Counted from the stretch's first letter, positions 12,673 to 25,182 are shown. The stretch is DNA of 64,000 bases from Lineus longissimus (GCF_910592395.1 NC_088310.1:13649501-13713500); one strand, 5' to 3'. Notes: generated by a model not told the origin, from the sequence alone. Translations and numbers: made by a program.

Positions 12673-14220
12673 CACTCATCAAAGAAAGTCAAGGACCACT
12701 TTTTATTGTTAACATATTTTTTTACAGCACATATTAAGGACCAGAAAATGCCTAAATATGAATGTCCTGTATGACATCCAAGACACAGTAATCAATTTCG
12801 CATGTTGTTTGTTCCAGTTGTTGCATAACTTCTTTCTTAACTTGTTACAACCTGAAAATGGGTGTTTTTGGTGTGTCAGCTGACCACATAAAGTGGTACA
12901 AAAGTCCATGCAAGTGCTTTTCCTTGCATTTCCCACCAAGCTCAGGCAGCATTCTGACAAGAGAGATGCCTAGATGCCACTTGAGTGAAGTAGAGTTTGC
13001 ACGAGCCATAGGGATGCTGGAAGCTGGCTTCAGTCAGCAACGAGTAGCTGAGATGATGGGTGTGTCTCACAGTGTCATCAGTCGTGCTAACCAACGATAC
13101 CGGGAAACAGGGCAATACTCAGAGAGACCCCGTACTGGCCGCCCATCAGCAACAACTGCGAGGGATGACCGACCGCTACTTAGTGACTCTTTGTCGTCGC
13201 AACCGCTTCAGTAGTGCTCGCAGACTCAATAACCAATTCACTGCTGCAACTGGGGTGACTGTTTCAAATCAAACCATCCGTAACCGACTTCACAGAGCCG
13301 ACATCCATGCCAGGAGGCCACTGCAATGCATCCCATTAACCCCTGCTCACAGAAGAATCCGTCTCAATTGGGCTCCTGATCATGTGGGATGGACCCACCA
13401 GCAATGGCGCCGTGTTCTGTTCTCAGATGAGAGCAGATTCAGCCTGGACCACAATGATGGACCTGTTAGAGTCTGGAGACAACAGGGAGAGAGATTTGCA
13501 GATGCATCGCTGAACATGACCGCTATGGTGGAGGCAGCATCATGGTGCGGGGCGGAATCAGCTATGGTCAACGCACTCGCCAATATGTGGTCCCAGGGGG
13601 AGCAATTACAGGTGTGAGGCACAGAGATGAAATCGTGGAACTTTTTGTGGTTCCGTTTGCAGAAAACGCTGGGGAAAATTTCATTTTCATGGACGACAAC
13701 GCCCGTCCCCACACAGCGAGGGTGGTGACACAGTACCTGGCAGATCATGGAATTGAGCGTATGGACTGGCCAGCGAAATCCCTGGACTTGAATTCGATAG
13801 AACATGTCTGGGACATGATGGGAAGGAGTATTTGAGCGCCTGAGGTGCAGCCAAATGGGTTGCAGCAGCGTGGTGTGGCCTTCGAGGCTGCATGGGATGC
13901 AATTGATGTCAGGGATGTTAATCGTCTGATAAACTTAATGAGACAGCGGTGTCAGGCTGTTATTGCAGCAGGGGGAGGCCATACTCGCTACTGACCATGC
14001 TGACATTGATGACAAGACATTTAGGCTAAAATTGTGAAAAAGTTGACACACCAAAACACCCCTTTTCAGGAACAACTGGAACAAACCACATGTGAAATTG
14101 ATAACTGTGTCTTGGAGGTCATACAGGACATTCATATTTAGGCATTTTCTGGTCCTTAATATGTGCTGTAAAAAAATATGTTAAAAATAAAAAGTGGTCC
14201 TTAACTTTCTTTGATGAGTA
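12673..14220 (+). mobile_element. Tc1-like DNA transposon with about 200-bp inverted repeats
   Basis: Ends ACTCATCAAAGAAAGT and inverted copy, flanked by TA on both sides (12671-12672, 14221-14222). The inverted repeats match with scattered changes for about 200 bp (left to about 12880, right from about 14045), including the shared GCACATATTAAGGACCAGAA. A decayed transposase fills the centre. It lies in the FANCM intron between exons at 16564 and 12023. Confidence 0.9.
12969..13994 (+). pseudogene. Tc1-like DDE transposase, two frameshifts and one stop
   Basis: The N-terminal helix-turn-helix region reads LSEVEFARAIGMLEAGFSQQ and VAEMMGVSHSVISRANQRYR. A shift near 13170 leads to TIRNRLHRADIHARRPLQ and VLFSDESRFSLDHNDGP (first catalytic Asp). 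A second shift near 13530 leads to MVRGGISYGQRT, FIFMDDNARPHTARVV (second Asp) and WPAKSLDLNSIEHVWDMMGR (third acidic residue, Glu). A TGA at about 13833 (likely from CGA) interrupts before the last segment, RQRCQAVIAAGGGHTRY. Not functional. Confidence 0.88.
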
Positions 14221-14269
14221 TATTAAAGACTCTTTAAAATATTAAGTGCCACTAACAGTGAAATGAGCA

Positions 14270-15420
14270 GGATCACCTTGAAAAGTAGGTCACAAATCAA
14301 AACCTGGATGATGTTATGGAAAGTTATCAGATACACCAGCCATAAAATTAGAGTCACTCTTGCAGCAGCTAAAGGCTTTGAGATGGCAAAGTTATTATTT
14401 CCAAGATGGCCGCCTCCAAAATTAGAAGGATTGCAAGTAGAGACATTTATCCTAACTTGGAATAAAGACAAATAAAAGCATCGGAAAGCGTGCATAACCC
14501 CTCAGTCCACACACGCTGAAGGTGACATGATGGTAAAGTTAGCTTAGTGAACTACGCACATCATTCATGAGATATAGCTGAAATTTAGCTGAAAAAGGGA
14601 CCTATTTGGCTGATGAGCAAAAGTGCCAAAAGGCACACTGGCACCATAAGACCTTCCAACCAGCCAAAGATGAAAAGCCTAGACTCAGAAGTTACGGACA
14701 TATGCTCCGGGAAAAAATTACGGTCAATTTACACTACCTTGAAAAGTAGGTCAAATCAAAAACCTGGGTATTACCCCATGTAGTCTCATGAGCAGTGTCC
14801 ACAGTAAAAATTACATGATTTTAGCCAGCATAATTCAAGAGATGTAGCCAAAAGTGTTTTTTTACATGAAGCGCCCCCTGGGGCCAAGTGTAGTTCGAAA
14901 ATCACCAAAACTGGCAAAAGGCACAATGGCATCATGAGACCTTCAAACTTCCCACAGATGAAAAGCCTAGCCTCAATAGCTATGGAGATATGCTCCGAAA
15001 AACCAATTCCGGTCAATTTAGGCTATTTGACCCCTATGACCTTGAGAATTAGGTCAAATCAACCCGGGTATTATGTGATGTAGTCTTATGAGCAGTATCT
15101 ACAGTTAAAACTTCCATTAATTTGGCAGGAATAATTCATGAGATATAGCCAAAAATAGTTTTTTACATAAAGCGCCCCCTGGGGCCGAGCGTGGTTTGCA
15201 AAATCGTCACAACTGCCAAAAGGCACAATGACACCAAAAGACCTTCAAACCACCCAGAGGTGAATTGCCTAGCATTTATGGTTACAGAGAAAGCCTGCGG
15301 AAACGAGGTAAACAGACTTACGGACAGGAGGACGTCCCACCCAACGATGGACCGACGGACAGACGGTGCCCGCCTCGACAATAACTCTCTAGCCTTTATG
15401 GGCTGCAAACTTGTACGATA
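14270..15420 (+). repeat. Family-A-related tandem units (diverged subfamily)
   Basis: Repeats of about 300 bp with ACCTTGAAAAGTAGGTCAAA (14745, 15040), GCGCCCCCTGGGGCCAAG (14873, 15175) and a CCAAGATGGCCGCC word (14401). The CTCF-like word has lost the GTGG. No termini seen. Confidence 0.65.
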
Positions 15421-15567
15421 TACTATGTTCCTACCCATGAGGTATCCCATAAAAATTTCAGGAAGCTCTGACCTGAATGCCCCCCCCCCCCCCGTGGCCA
15501 TACCATAGGTCAAAACACACAAACATCGAACTCAAATTTACTAGTCATCTGTTCCTACTACCAAAAC

Positions 15568-16245
15568 GAATGGCCAGGGGCCATTGTGCTCATGGTATAG
15601 ATAATTAATAGACAATTCATGCTGGTTGTCTCCAACTTTCAATGATGTCTGTGCAGTGGTTTTTGCTGAAACACTTTATAGTTGAAAGTGGTAGAGAAAA
15701 AAACCCAAGTAAAACAATACTGACCGGGCCACTAAGAGGTGGGCCCCTGTGGGCCAAGTCGAGAATCAAATCAGACCGAAATTCAGTTTCAGAGATAATC
15801 TGACGTAGGGAATCAAGTGTGCTAAATTTCAAGTTCAAAGCATTAGCGGTTAAAAAATGTGCTCTAGTTACACTGAATGGCCAATTTACGCTATATGATC
15901 TCTGCGACCTTGAAAAGTAGGTCAAATCAAAAACCCGTACGATATGTGAGGTATCCATGCTAGGAATACCTACCATAATTTTTGTAATCAAAAACGAGTC
16001 ACTAATAAGCGAGATATCACACTTTTTAAGTTTTCACTTTTGGCCCCTGGTGGCCAAGTGAAGAATCAGATCAGACAGAAAGTCAGTGTCGAAGGTCACC
16101 TGACCTGAGGGGTCCTGTGTACTAAGTTTCAAGTTCATAGCCCCTGTGGTTAAGACATGTGCCACTGTTTTTGAAACAGGATACAGACGACGACGATGAT
16201 GCCGGACACGGCGGTATTGTATAGACTCCCCTACAGTGAGCCAAC
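15568..16245 (+). repeat. Family-A repeat
   Basis: Starts CGAATGGCCAGGGGCCATTG then TGCTCATGG and ends CCCCTACAGTGAGCC. Two units, with CCCCTGGTGGCCAAG at 16044 and a diverged site at 15738. Confidence 0.8.
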
Positions 16246-16563
16246 AACTTGAACAAGTAATTTGAAATTTTAGTCAGAGGCTTTAATTACCCAATAGCCA
16301 AGGGGTAGTGTTAGCCCCTAAGAGACCATGTTTTAGATAAAGAGCCCTGAATTACAGGTAATTTGGCGGGAAAGGGGGCAACAATTTCCCAATTTTACCT
16401 TAGTTCATTGGGGGTTGGAAATTCCTTACCTTTTGTATGCTTTTGAAAATTTCATAATTATGCATGAACCCTCATAGTTAAAGCTGACAGATCAAATATA
16501 CACCCAAAATGACTTGGAAATGTTAGTAATGTACATATTGGATCTTCTACTGCATATACTTAC

Positions 16564-16783
16564 CTAACTCACCAGAATGGCTGGAAATTGCAGAACGACA
16601 TTGCATCTGCTTACTGCATTTTGACTGGAACGCCTTGGCAACTGTGATGTAGGTTTTGAATAATGCTGGTTTATGCCCTTCTGGTATCATTCGAGGGTAA
16701 TTGGGATAAAACTGTAAGGACTTTCGACTATTCAGAATGGCATTGTGGATACACTTCTTTGAGTACAGACTTTTCTTGTAAAT
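16564..16783 (-). CDS. FANCM: FANCM exon: post-helicase linker
   Basis: Exon of 220 nt (phase 0 to 1). The acceptor CTCCAG precedes ATT TAC AAG; the donor is GAGTTAG|GTAAGT. The peptide begins IYKKSLYSKKCIHNAILNSR and continues with KSLQFYPNYPRMIPEGHKP. In vertebrate FANCM the corresponding stretch directly follows the helicase and reads RxxLHFYxxSPRMVPxGINP, so no coding sequence appears to be missing between this exon and the helicase exon. The last part, rich in Cys and Ser after KTYITVAKAF, is not recognisable and is likely lineage-specific linker. Confidence 0.93.
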
Positions 16784-17734
16784 CTGGAGGAGACATAGAA
16801 AAAGATAATGCAGAAAAAAAGTTTTTCACATAGATTTACAATGAAATGGTCATGGGACCATGTGCTCACCTCGGGTAATGTTAATGCATGTCATTTGCAG
16901 TGGATATGGGGAGAAGAGTTTTGGTCATTGATGTCAATTTTGCGATCTTAGAGGAAGTGGTGTGGTAGTGCAGCTTTCATTGAGAATTTAAAGGTTTTAT
17001 TGAATTTTCATGATGGCCACCTGGCAACAATATTGTTTATGAGATTCAGGGTTATTGTAGAGTGTACATGTACATGTCACATGGAAATTGGTTAAGATGC
17101 GTTCAACAGCTAAGGAGTAATGGGACTTCGTTGAATTTTCAAGATGGCAGCGGCCATCCCTCACCGAAAGGCAGTGCACTGAAAATGACTGCATCACACT
17201 GCTTTTGACTGAAACCCCCACTGCATATGACTGTCTTAGGCATATCATTTTTTCTTAATGTTTTAAAACCACTGATTTTGACTGAAAGACCACTGCAAAG
17301 CACTGCCACTTGCATATCATTATGAACGACATATTTCAAAAACACTGCCTATGACTGAAAGACCACTGATTTCCACTTCTCCAACTCTGATCGAAACCGG
17401 CGTGGCATTTTCAACATGACTGAAAACCACTGCTTTATGACTAGTGAGATTAAGACTTGATGGCAGTGTAAAGCAGTGGTAATTGCAGTCAAATTCAGTG
17501 TTAAATATCGCCCATAATGCAACCTGAGACAGGAAGCTAGTAAGTTTGAATTTGATAGTCAAACATTCAAGAAATCATGGTACCTCTTCATATTTCTCGA
17601 TATTTACCCGAATTTCAATATGAGAAGAGGGGAGTTTTAGTCAGTTTGAATTGGAACACATAAGGAGCCAAATGAATGCAAAAAGGGTAATCTCGACAGA
17701 CACTGAAGTTGTATTTTCAGCAAATCAAGAAGCC

Positions 17735-17880
17735 TGTATATAGGCCCTATAGGTGTTGTAAAGCATGCATACACTGCAAGATATCTGCATGTATCTTCAT
17801 GCATCTACTGTAGGCCCTATAGGTGTTAATTGTAATGTATGCATAGACTGCAAATTATCTGCATGGGAGCTCAATACACA
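17735..17880 (+). repeat. Tandem duplication of about 75 bp
   Basis: TAGGCCCTATAGGTGTT followed by GCAT-CATA-ACTGCAA-ATCTGCATG occurs twice (17737 and 17812). Confidence 0.75.
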
Positions 17881-18628
17881 TCAATCAGTAGATCATTATT
17901 CTACAGGCTGCGTGCAGTTACTTTATTTGGACGTCAATTTGATCTAGCTTCAATCCCTGACATCACTGACAGTAGCTATGTGCCATGTGTCGTTTCAATT
18001 GTCTAGTAACCCCATCTGACCACTGTCATTATGACAAAGTTTGCAATGACGTAGGTCAAGGACGTGAATTTGTCATCTTTTTACTGTGTCACGTCATCAT
18101 ACAATGGCGATGTCCTCTATTTGTGCAGATGACGTCATCACTGCCATATTGGACGCAAACACACCGTCTAAAATAGGACAGCAAAAGTAACAGTTCGCTA
18201 GAAGTTTTTGCTTTTTCGAACAATTTCTTTGGTTGTCATCAGCACAGGGGGGTCACGTCCCCCAAACCTTTCTCGGCATCCGTGCCTGCATGCCATTAAA
18301 TAAATTATTCATATTAACACTGAAAATGACTGCTCCCTCCAAGAGGTTCTGGAAATGGCAGTCAAAATCAGTGGTGTTTCAGTGTGGATTCAGTGTGCTG
18401 CGAAATATTTAAATTAACACTGAACCCCACTGCCAGCCCAGTGCATGATGCATAGTGGGGAGTCATTTTCAGTGTCAAAAGCAGTGGAAATCAGTCAGCC
18501 TAAATATTTAAATGAGCACTGCTTTTGACTGCCTTACCACTGATTTTGACTGTCTTACCACTGCTTATGACTCCCTAACCTCTATTTTTGATTGCTGTAT
18601 AACTGTATGCTTTGGTATTGCGTGACTG

Positions 18629-20935
18629 AACAAGAGGCCCAAGGGCCTGGCGCTCAGCTGAAATGGATAGGTGAAGGCAAGGGTCAAGTGTGTGTCGGTA
18701 CCGTTATGAGGCAACGAAGAAGATAAAGAGTTGGTTAACAAAATGAACTTTATTGGTGCGGCAGATATTTGATGCCTTTCGGCAGATATTTGAAGCGCCT
18801 TGCGGCAGATATTTGTTGCCTTGCGGCAGATATTTGATAACGCTCTCCAGGAATGGAAAGCAGTAAAACGAGTAAGCACACCTTACTCTGAATGTGGGAA
18901 CAGCAAGTGCTTTCCTGGACTTGAAATGTGCCAACGACTCCTCTTGCAATAACCAACAACAGTTAATCTGTAAAAAAAGAGAAGAGAAATTAACACTGAC
19001 TGAATAAAAAAGGGTGACATAGACGGGGAAATGTACACCACCGGATACAGTCTGTGCTTGATCAGGCATCGGTCAGATGATATCCTGAACAAGGCATCTA
19101 TGGAAGCAAATCCAGAAAGAGACTTAACCTTCGAAGGGCACACTTATCACTCAGTGAAAAGTCAGTCCTGGGGGTTGTTTTCCAATTCAAAATAAAAGTG
19201 TAACCTCTTTGAATTAGTCTCACAGACTGAACCATAACACTCAACAGCCAACCGTGCCCACATGATGTGAGCCGTGAGCGAGTGGTGTACCGGGTACTAC
19301 ATTTTGAAAATTGTCTATCGTCTACGACATGTGACAGAACAGGATCTAGTGGACTTAATGATGAGGTACTATCAAATAAGGTGTCCATCAAATGAATCAT
19401 GAGGGCCTGTTGAGTTATACTCTAAGCGTGCACAGCGCAGTGTACAGACAGTACAGGATTGCCAACCAAAAACATGAGCATTGCTGCGTAAGGAAACTGC
19501 AGTGGAATTCATACTACGATGTCATAATGTGACTATCAAAATAATTGTAAACAAACGTAAATCATAAATGGTGAGATATGTTGCAAAATTGCCAACCACA
19601 ACAACTCCGGGACCGTCCCAAAATGGCCGACGGCGAATTCTCCGGTCGCTAGCGCAGTCCATAAACAAGCATCAATTTTACCAACTTTGGGTGCAAGTTT
19701 GGTCATAAAAGTTACAGAACTGTTAGAAATACATCTAAACAACATATATATACAGTTAAAAGTGCATAAAAATCCTGTTTCAACCTCCGGGCGCTACCTT
19801 TTTTCTCCGCCACACGCCGGGCCCTACCGGTCGTTATTTAGTGCGACCGCCACCAGAGTGTTTATCACGATCTTTCGCCGTTTTAATTCGCGTTTTAGGT
19901 AGATTAATCAATTATTACATGCATACATTATATATCACCGAAATGATAATTCCGTAGGCTATTTGAAACTAAGTTCAGATATCATTTTCGATCTTTGAAT
20001 TGAATTTAGGCGAGTGATTTTTGACACCCGGTCGACATATCAGGAAAATTCACGCGAGATCGCTTGCATCATCGGCACGTTTGAAAACCGAATTTCACAA
20101 ATTCCACAAATATTTATAACATACCATATGTATCACCACAAAGGTAACTCTCTAGACTATTTGAAACCAAATTCAGATACTTATTTTCACAAAAATTCGA
20201 AGCTATGCAAGCGATTTTTCAGTGGTAGAGATCGACGGAAACAAATTTCTCGCTCTAAAATGACATGAGACGAGCACCAACTTCCGCTAATTTGTTCACA
20301 AAATTTCCGGAATATTATAAAAAACTATTGATAAATCTGAATTATATAGACTCTTTTCAGTACCTAAACAAATTTCAGGTACATGGTCATGTTGATTAAA
20401 AGAGTATCAACCGATTGAACATGAGAAAGTTCACTCACCTTCATTGAAGCAGCGACTACCGCCATTTTTAAATGGTGGCATCTCTTCTATCGATCGGCCA
20501 ATCAGCGGCACTGCTTGCAAAAAGTTAAGCCACCGCCAAATTTGAAATCGCCAAAATTCAGGCAATGTGCCTGCAGCGCCAACTGGCGGTGAAAACTATA
20601 TTAATTCCATTAAAAGTAAAAAATGAAAAAATATTTAAAAATATTCAGCCACATTTGAAAACAATATTTGCTCTGTGGACCGAGGTAAAAAGGGAAAGAA
20701 ATCTAAACGCGAAATGACCTCATTCTCTTAATACAGGTCGGATCGCGCCGATTTTTCGTTTTTTGAGTTCACCTTGGGCAACTCCTAATTTAGCACCGTC
20801 AACGAAGTGGCTAGGCCTTCCCGGTCAGAAATGTCCAATTTTGTCCACAGATGGGTCCCTAGATGGATGGATTGCAGGACGGACACCATTTGAACAGCTA
20901 TACTACTAGCTCCGCTGACTTTGTCAGCTGAGCTA
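18629..20935 (+). repeat. Family-B repeat
   Basis: Begins AAGAGGCCCAAGGGCCTGG then CGCTCAGCTGA. Ends GCTGACTTTGTCAGCTGAGC then TAAAAA. The start folds as AGGCCC-AA-GGGCCT. The 3' 400 bp match 31500-31954. It holds a minisatellite (18770-18842) and no confident gene, though a splice-like minus-strand exon (about 18880-18970, INCCWLLQEES) is present. Confidence 0.7.
18770..18842 (+). repeat. Minisatellite, GGCAGATATTTG units
   Basis: Four copies of CGGCAGATATTTG with variable 8-13 nt spacers (ATGCCTTT, AAGCGCCTTG, TTGCCTTG). It lies in the family-B repeat. Confidence 0.8.
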
Positions 20936-21084
20936 AAAACACTCCCTGCTTTCCACTGATTTCAACACTGCCATAAAAATGTGAGGTAACACTGCAACCT
21001 GACTGAATCCTGACTGATATCACACTGCTTTTCGGTGAGGGATATTTGTCACCGGGTTTGACTGAAAAATGAGGATATTGTTAA

Positions 21085-21350
21085 GAGTACATAGATACAT
21101 ATGGCATGCCAAAGCGGAATTTATTCAGGACAAATTTTTTACATCAGGACTGAATTTTTACGCCAGAATCACGCTACAAATTGCGAAATTGTACAAGAAT
21201 TTATCTCCGGACAAAGATTTTACAAAACCAGGTAAAATATTCCTATCCATGTATTTAATTTTTTTTCCCTTCAGAATAATTTATTTTCACATTTTAAAAA
21301 AAAATTTTCAGGACGAAAAATACGGCAGGACTTTTTTCCTTTAGAATTTT
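21085..21350 (+). repeat. Dispersed repeat with open 60-codon frame, forward copy
   Basis: Inverted copy of 31960-32200. Both copies keep an open frame reading GLNFYAR then TLQIAKLYKNLS. Most differences change the amino acid, so there is no sign of selection on protein. Confidence 0.7.
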
Positions 21351-22785
21351 TTCGACGCCAGGCCTCACGTGACTCCTGGCAGAACACACTTGACCACTTA
21401 AACCGATGATGTCATATATCATATTTTTCGCAACTCACGAACTTTTCTATAGTTTGGCAATTTTGCTATATGCAGCAATGGCGTCCAACTCCATGAATTT
21501 CGACAAATGAGGTATCATCATATTTCTCTTAACCGTAATGTGTAATCAAATCGGCATTAAACCCTTGTACTTACTTACTTTTAATGATAAAACACCACCA
21601 AACTCAGCCAAGCCACTGCATATTGGACAAGCAATTAGGCGAATATGGGTCGTCGTCTTGGCCAGGACTCTGAGATACCACAACATGGGAAGGAATATGT
21701 CGGATCGCTGCGAGTAGTGGACGCAAACATTTTTACAACAGTAGTGTTGTGATCTGTGAATTATGTTGGACTGTGTCTTTGGGCAATAGTGGCCGCTTGT
21801 TAGTCTTAAAACGTAAGACGATAAAAGAAACAAGAGGCCCAAGGGCCTGGCGCTCAGCTGAGTTGTTGCTGCGTTGTTCGTATATATTACATTACTCGTC
21901 AAACTCTACTAAACTAAGGACTCAAAGCCTAAGGATATTAGCTTCTGGATGTGTAACAGTGAATTACGGTAGACTGGCGCAATCTACTTCAAGCAAGCTC
22001 CACCCTTGCAATGTGTGCGCAAACAGATAACCTAACCTATATTGGACCATCAATTCTACACACAGCAACATGATTCATCCTCAGCTGTTACCATGATGAT
22101 GATGATGATGATCCTTTTCGCAAATTGGTCGTCTTCTGTCTTTCTTCCATACTTCAGTGCCACCGGATGTAGTCTGCCCTTGTGGAGGGATCCTTTCAGC
22201 ACCGGGACACAAGAATCCATGCGAATTGAATCACATGGAGAGACTAGCCCAATCACCCGCTTTTGGCTGGGTAGAAATAGGTAAATCTCGCAGACTGGAC
22301 CTTAAACTCTACTGCCGACGTGTGAGGCCGGTCTGACAGATGAGTAAGTGGGGTCCACCTAATGCAGAAGGCACCAGTTTCCCTAACTAAAAGGGTAACA
22401 TTAACAAAATGCTCTACCCAACTCTATTATTGCCTAAAGGCCTGTGTACACTAGTAAAATATTAGCAACATTTTTACATTTCCAGTTGCAACAAATGTTG
22501 CAAAAATGTTGCGTAGTGTGTACAGAGCAAAACGCGTCTTACAACACGTTGTAAAATTGTTGCAAATTAAATGCAATGCAATTCTTTGTTGCATGTTGTA
22601 AAAATGTTGCAAACTCTTCAGCCAATCAGAAATAGGATTTGCGTCATGTGATCTACCGGAGTTCATGTGACTTGAACAAGAAGCAGGTATAGCAACTCTC
22701 AAGTGAGTGTCTTGCTTCGTAGGGTGATGAAACCTTTTCTAGAAGTTTTTGTGTGACGGCTTGTCAGTCAGCCGCAACTCCTTTA

Positions 22786-23382
22786 GGCTGCGTATCCATA
22801 GGCTGTTCCGTGCCCTGCACAACATTCCCTTTTTACCGCCTGGCGCGCCACACGGACAATGAACCTTCGTTGGTGTTATTGATCATTCCCATAGGTTATG
22901 CCGTGTCACATTGCGGGCATATATGCACTGTGGATTGGGAATATAGGCCCATATTGGGATTGAACATGTCCATTCTTTTGCGAGTGAACAACACGGAAGC
23001 AATGTCTGAGGCGAAATTAATTCAAGAGGTTCATCAACGGGAACTACTCTGGGATCCCGAAACTGATGATTATCATAACAAGCACGAACCTGTAATTTGT
23101 TGCTTAAAAGTCAGGTTTTATATACATGTACATGTCAATTTGATGTTGCAAGTGAAAATACAAGTTACTTGTATTTTCATTTTCAATATTCATAAGAAAT
23201 TGTCTTCTGAAATAATGACAGCGTGCGGATAAACGCGATTGACCGCTGCGAAATGAGGACTACAAAGGCCTACATGACCAAAAAGGAATATCCAATGGAG
23301 ACTCGGGGCATAGTGCCAGGTCACAAGGCTGTTACGCCATAACGCCACACTACACAAGGGCATACCCTATGGATACGCGGCC
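22786..23382 (+). mobile_element. PIF/Harbinger-like fragment with MADF-like sequence, TTA duplication
   Basis: Ends GGCTGCGTATCCATAGG and inverted GGCCGCGTATCCATAGG (one mismatch in 17), flanked by TTA on both sides (22783-22785, 23383-23385). It carries a reading frame with a MADF-like N-terminus. Harbinger elements commonly pair a transposase with a Myb/MADF DNA-binding protein. At 597 bp it is an internally deleted copy. Confidence 0.75.
22967..23109 (+). pseudogene. MADF-domain fragment
   Basis: Within a longer open frame (22753-23232) residues read SEAKLIQEVHQRELLWDPET followed by DDYHNKHEP. This matches the start of MADF/SANT-like domains (LIxxVxxRxxLWDxxxxxYxNK). The frame before it is non-coding transposon end and the frame after KHEP is hydrophobic low-complexity, so only the first third of the domain is present. 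Confidence 0.55.
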
Positions 23383-23911
23383 TTAACAGGCAGTGGTATG
23401 CCCCATCATCCACCCTCATTTTGATCCAGGGCCTGGTCCATATTCTCTTTGGTTATTTCGCCGCCTCTTCCGTCTCTCAACAATGACAGCTAAAATTGCT
23501 GCAGAAGCACTCAAAACACATCTTCTCTCCTTGGAATCATCCATTTTCCCTCCAAAATACCTATTTCCCTTTGTTCCCACTAAAAAGTTTGCAACAATTT
23601 ACCAACATGTTGTAAAAATGTTGCTAATTTGTTGCAATTTTGTTGCTAGTGAACACAGGGCCTTGAAGGGCTTGTTGTAAAAATGTTGGTAAAATGTTGG
23701 TAAAATGTTGGTAAAATGTTGGTAAAATGTTGGTAAAATGTTGGTAAAATGTTGGTAATATTTTACTAGTGTACACCCTGCTTAAGCCAAGTGAAACTCT
23801 TAACAAACCTTAGCAGAATGCCACCATTGAAATGTTGATAATAATGATAGCAAGTAAAAACTTTAAACAGATAGACTTGATTTTTTTAACCAACTGCCAC
23901 ATGCGGTTTTC

Positions 23912-24790
23912 TTTATTTAGTAAATTTTGAGGTAAGTATTACAGAATGAAATACTTGAATACTAGAATTGCCTGGCTCTTCTGATGATTGCACTGGTGAA
24001 CACCGAAGTCGATGGGATGTGCAAAGTCATAGCTCGATCCTCTCTCTTGGTCATCTTTGAGATGTAGTCACCAAATATGTTCAAATGCAGCTGCAGATCA
24101 TTCCTGTCCTGCAAAACATGATGAGGAGATAACATTTTAATTTTGATAGAATAGGTAAGCTAGCCAAGTTTTATATCAAATACAAGGCCAACAACAACTG
24201 ATAAGGCGCTAGGGCCGAGTGATCAAGGAAGTTCATTGATATGATTGGGAATACATTGTGATAAGAGTGATGAATCGGCCCCGTTTGAAGCATTGTGCTA
24301 TGTACAGTGTGCAAGTGTCAGTGTGTATCATATCGCATTTACTGTTTGTTGACATTTCAAATCGCTGGCGTCGATCCTCAATTACACTGTTTATGTACAT
24401 TGGCAACCTTACCCGATGATATCAGAACGATGTTTATTATTGTCTTGTTTATTCACATTAGTTCTGCTATGTGACAAGAGTTATTTGTTGAGAAATCCAT
24501 GATTTTAAGCCGGACTTTGACATCGTTTCTCAGACCAACCAAGCTGCATTTCGCAGATCGTTTTTCAACGATCGTCGACGAACTATTTCAAATTAATCAC
24601 ATCCAATTAAACAATCCAAGCCTTCCCTAATGTCATCAACATGCAATAACACAAGCAGCCAAATATTATCGCCTATGAAATTGTGAATTTAATGAGAACT
24701 TACCTCTGAATTGACAGAACGCGATCTATTCCATAGCATGGTCTCCTTACGTCTGAACTGCGCAGACTCGAGACGTGACGTTCGCTGCAT
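23912..24790 (-). CDS. Possible two-exon small gene, 77 aa, unrecognised
   Basis: Exon 1 is 24704-24790 (ATG to donor TCAGAG|GTAAGT, 29 codons). Exon 2 is 23962-24108 (acceptor TTTTGCAG, 48 codons and a TAG stop). The phase-0 join gives a 77-residue basic protein starting MQRTSRLESAQFRRKETMLW and with LQLHLNIFGDYISKMTKRED in its second half. A poly(A) signal AATAAA lies 45 nt past the stop (minus strand, 23912-23917). There is no signal peptide or membrane segment. I do not recognise the family. It sits in the giant FANCM intron on the same strand, inside a family-B repeat interval (21829-25237). A decayed relative of exon 2 and its 3' UTR is at 39530-39730. It could be a nested gene, a retained alternative exon, or sequence carried by a repeat. 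Confidence 0.45.
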
Positions 24791-25138
24791 GTGTGATTGG
24801 ACGTGGGATAACTCGCGCGAAATTTAAAATGCTCTTCTTGGGGGGTGCTCACTAAATTGCGCCAGTAACACCACCTGGTGAGAAATTCATGAACTACGCC
24901 TATTGATAATGAAAGAGAAAGCTTTGCTCTATAAAATTAGATTTGATTCATGATCCCCAACTGAGAAATCAGCTGCTGGAAAAGTTTTTGGAAAATTTCG
25001 CTTGGTGCCACCTAGTGGCCAAACCGCTCATCCTGCCGGACCCACATTTGGTCTATTCAGGAGTCCTGAAGGGTCTCAACGCCTCAGAGGGAAAATCTAT
25101 CGCCTATCCGCCATAGTTTTGAAACGTGCCTGTTTAAC

Positions 25139-25139
25139 G

Positions 25140-25182
<43 letters not shown>

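Larger units (their letters stand above)
17157..21045. mobile_element. Inverted-repeat element rich in CACTG-TTTTGACTG words
   Basis: Left CCCTCACCGAAAGGCAGTG (about 17157) and right inverted copy (about 21026-21045). Subterminal zones 17170-17560, 18320-18600 and 20940-21070 consist largely of CACTGCTTTTGACTG-like words, over 20 by eye. A family-B repeat (18629-20935) is inserted in it. There is no recognisable coding sequence. Confidence 0.6.
22440..23780. mobile_element. DNA transposon with GTGTACACTAGTAAAATATTA inverted ends
   Basis: Left end GTGTACACTAGTAAAATATT near 22445 and an inverted copy ending at about 23775; outermost bases CAGGG on the right suggest a hAT-type end, but no 8-bp duplication is evident. 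Subterminal regions repeat TGTTGCAA and TGTTGTAAAAATGTTG words in both orientations. Near the right end seven copies of an 11-bp unit (GTTGGTAAAAT) lie at about 23681-23757. A second element is nested at 22786-23382. Confidence 0.7.

Noticed and set aside
23681-23757. 11-bp direct repeats as a CRISPR or origin iteron array
   Set aside because: No spacers; they sit at the end of a transposon and the context is eukaryotic.
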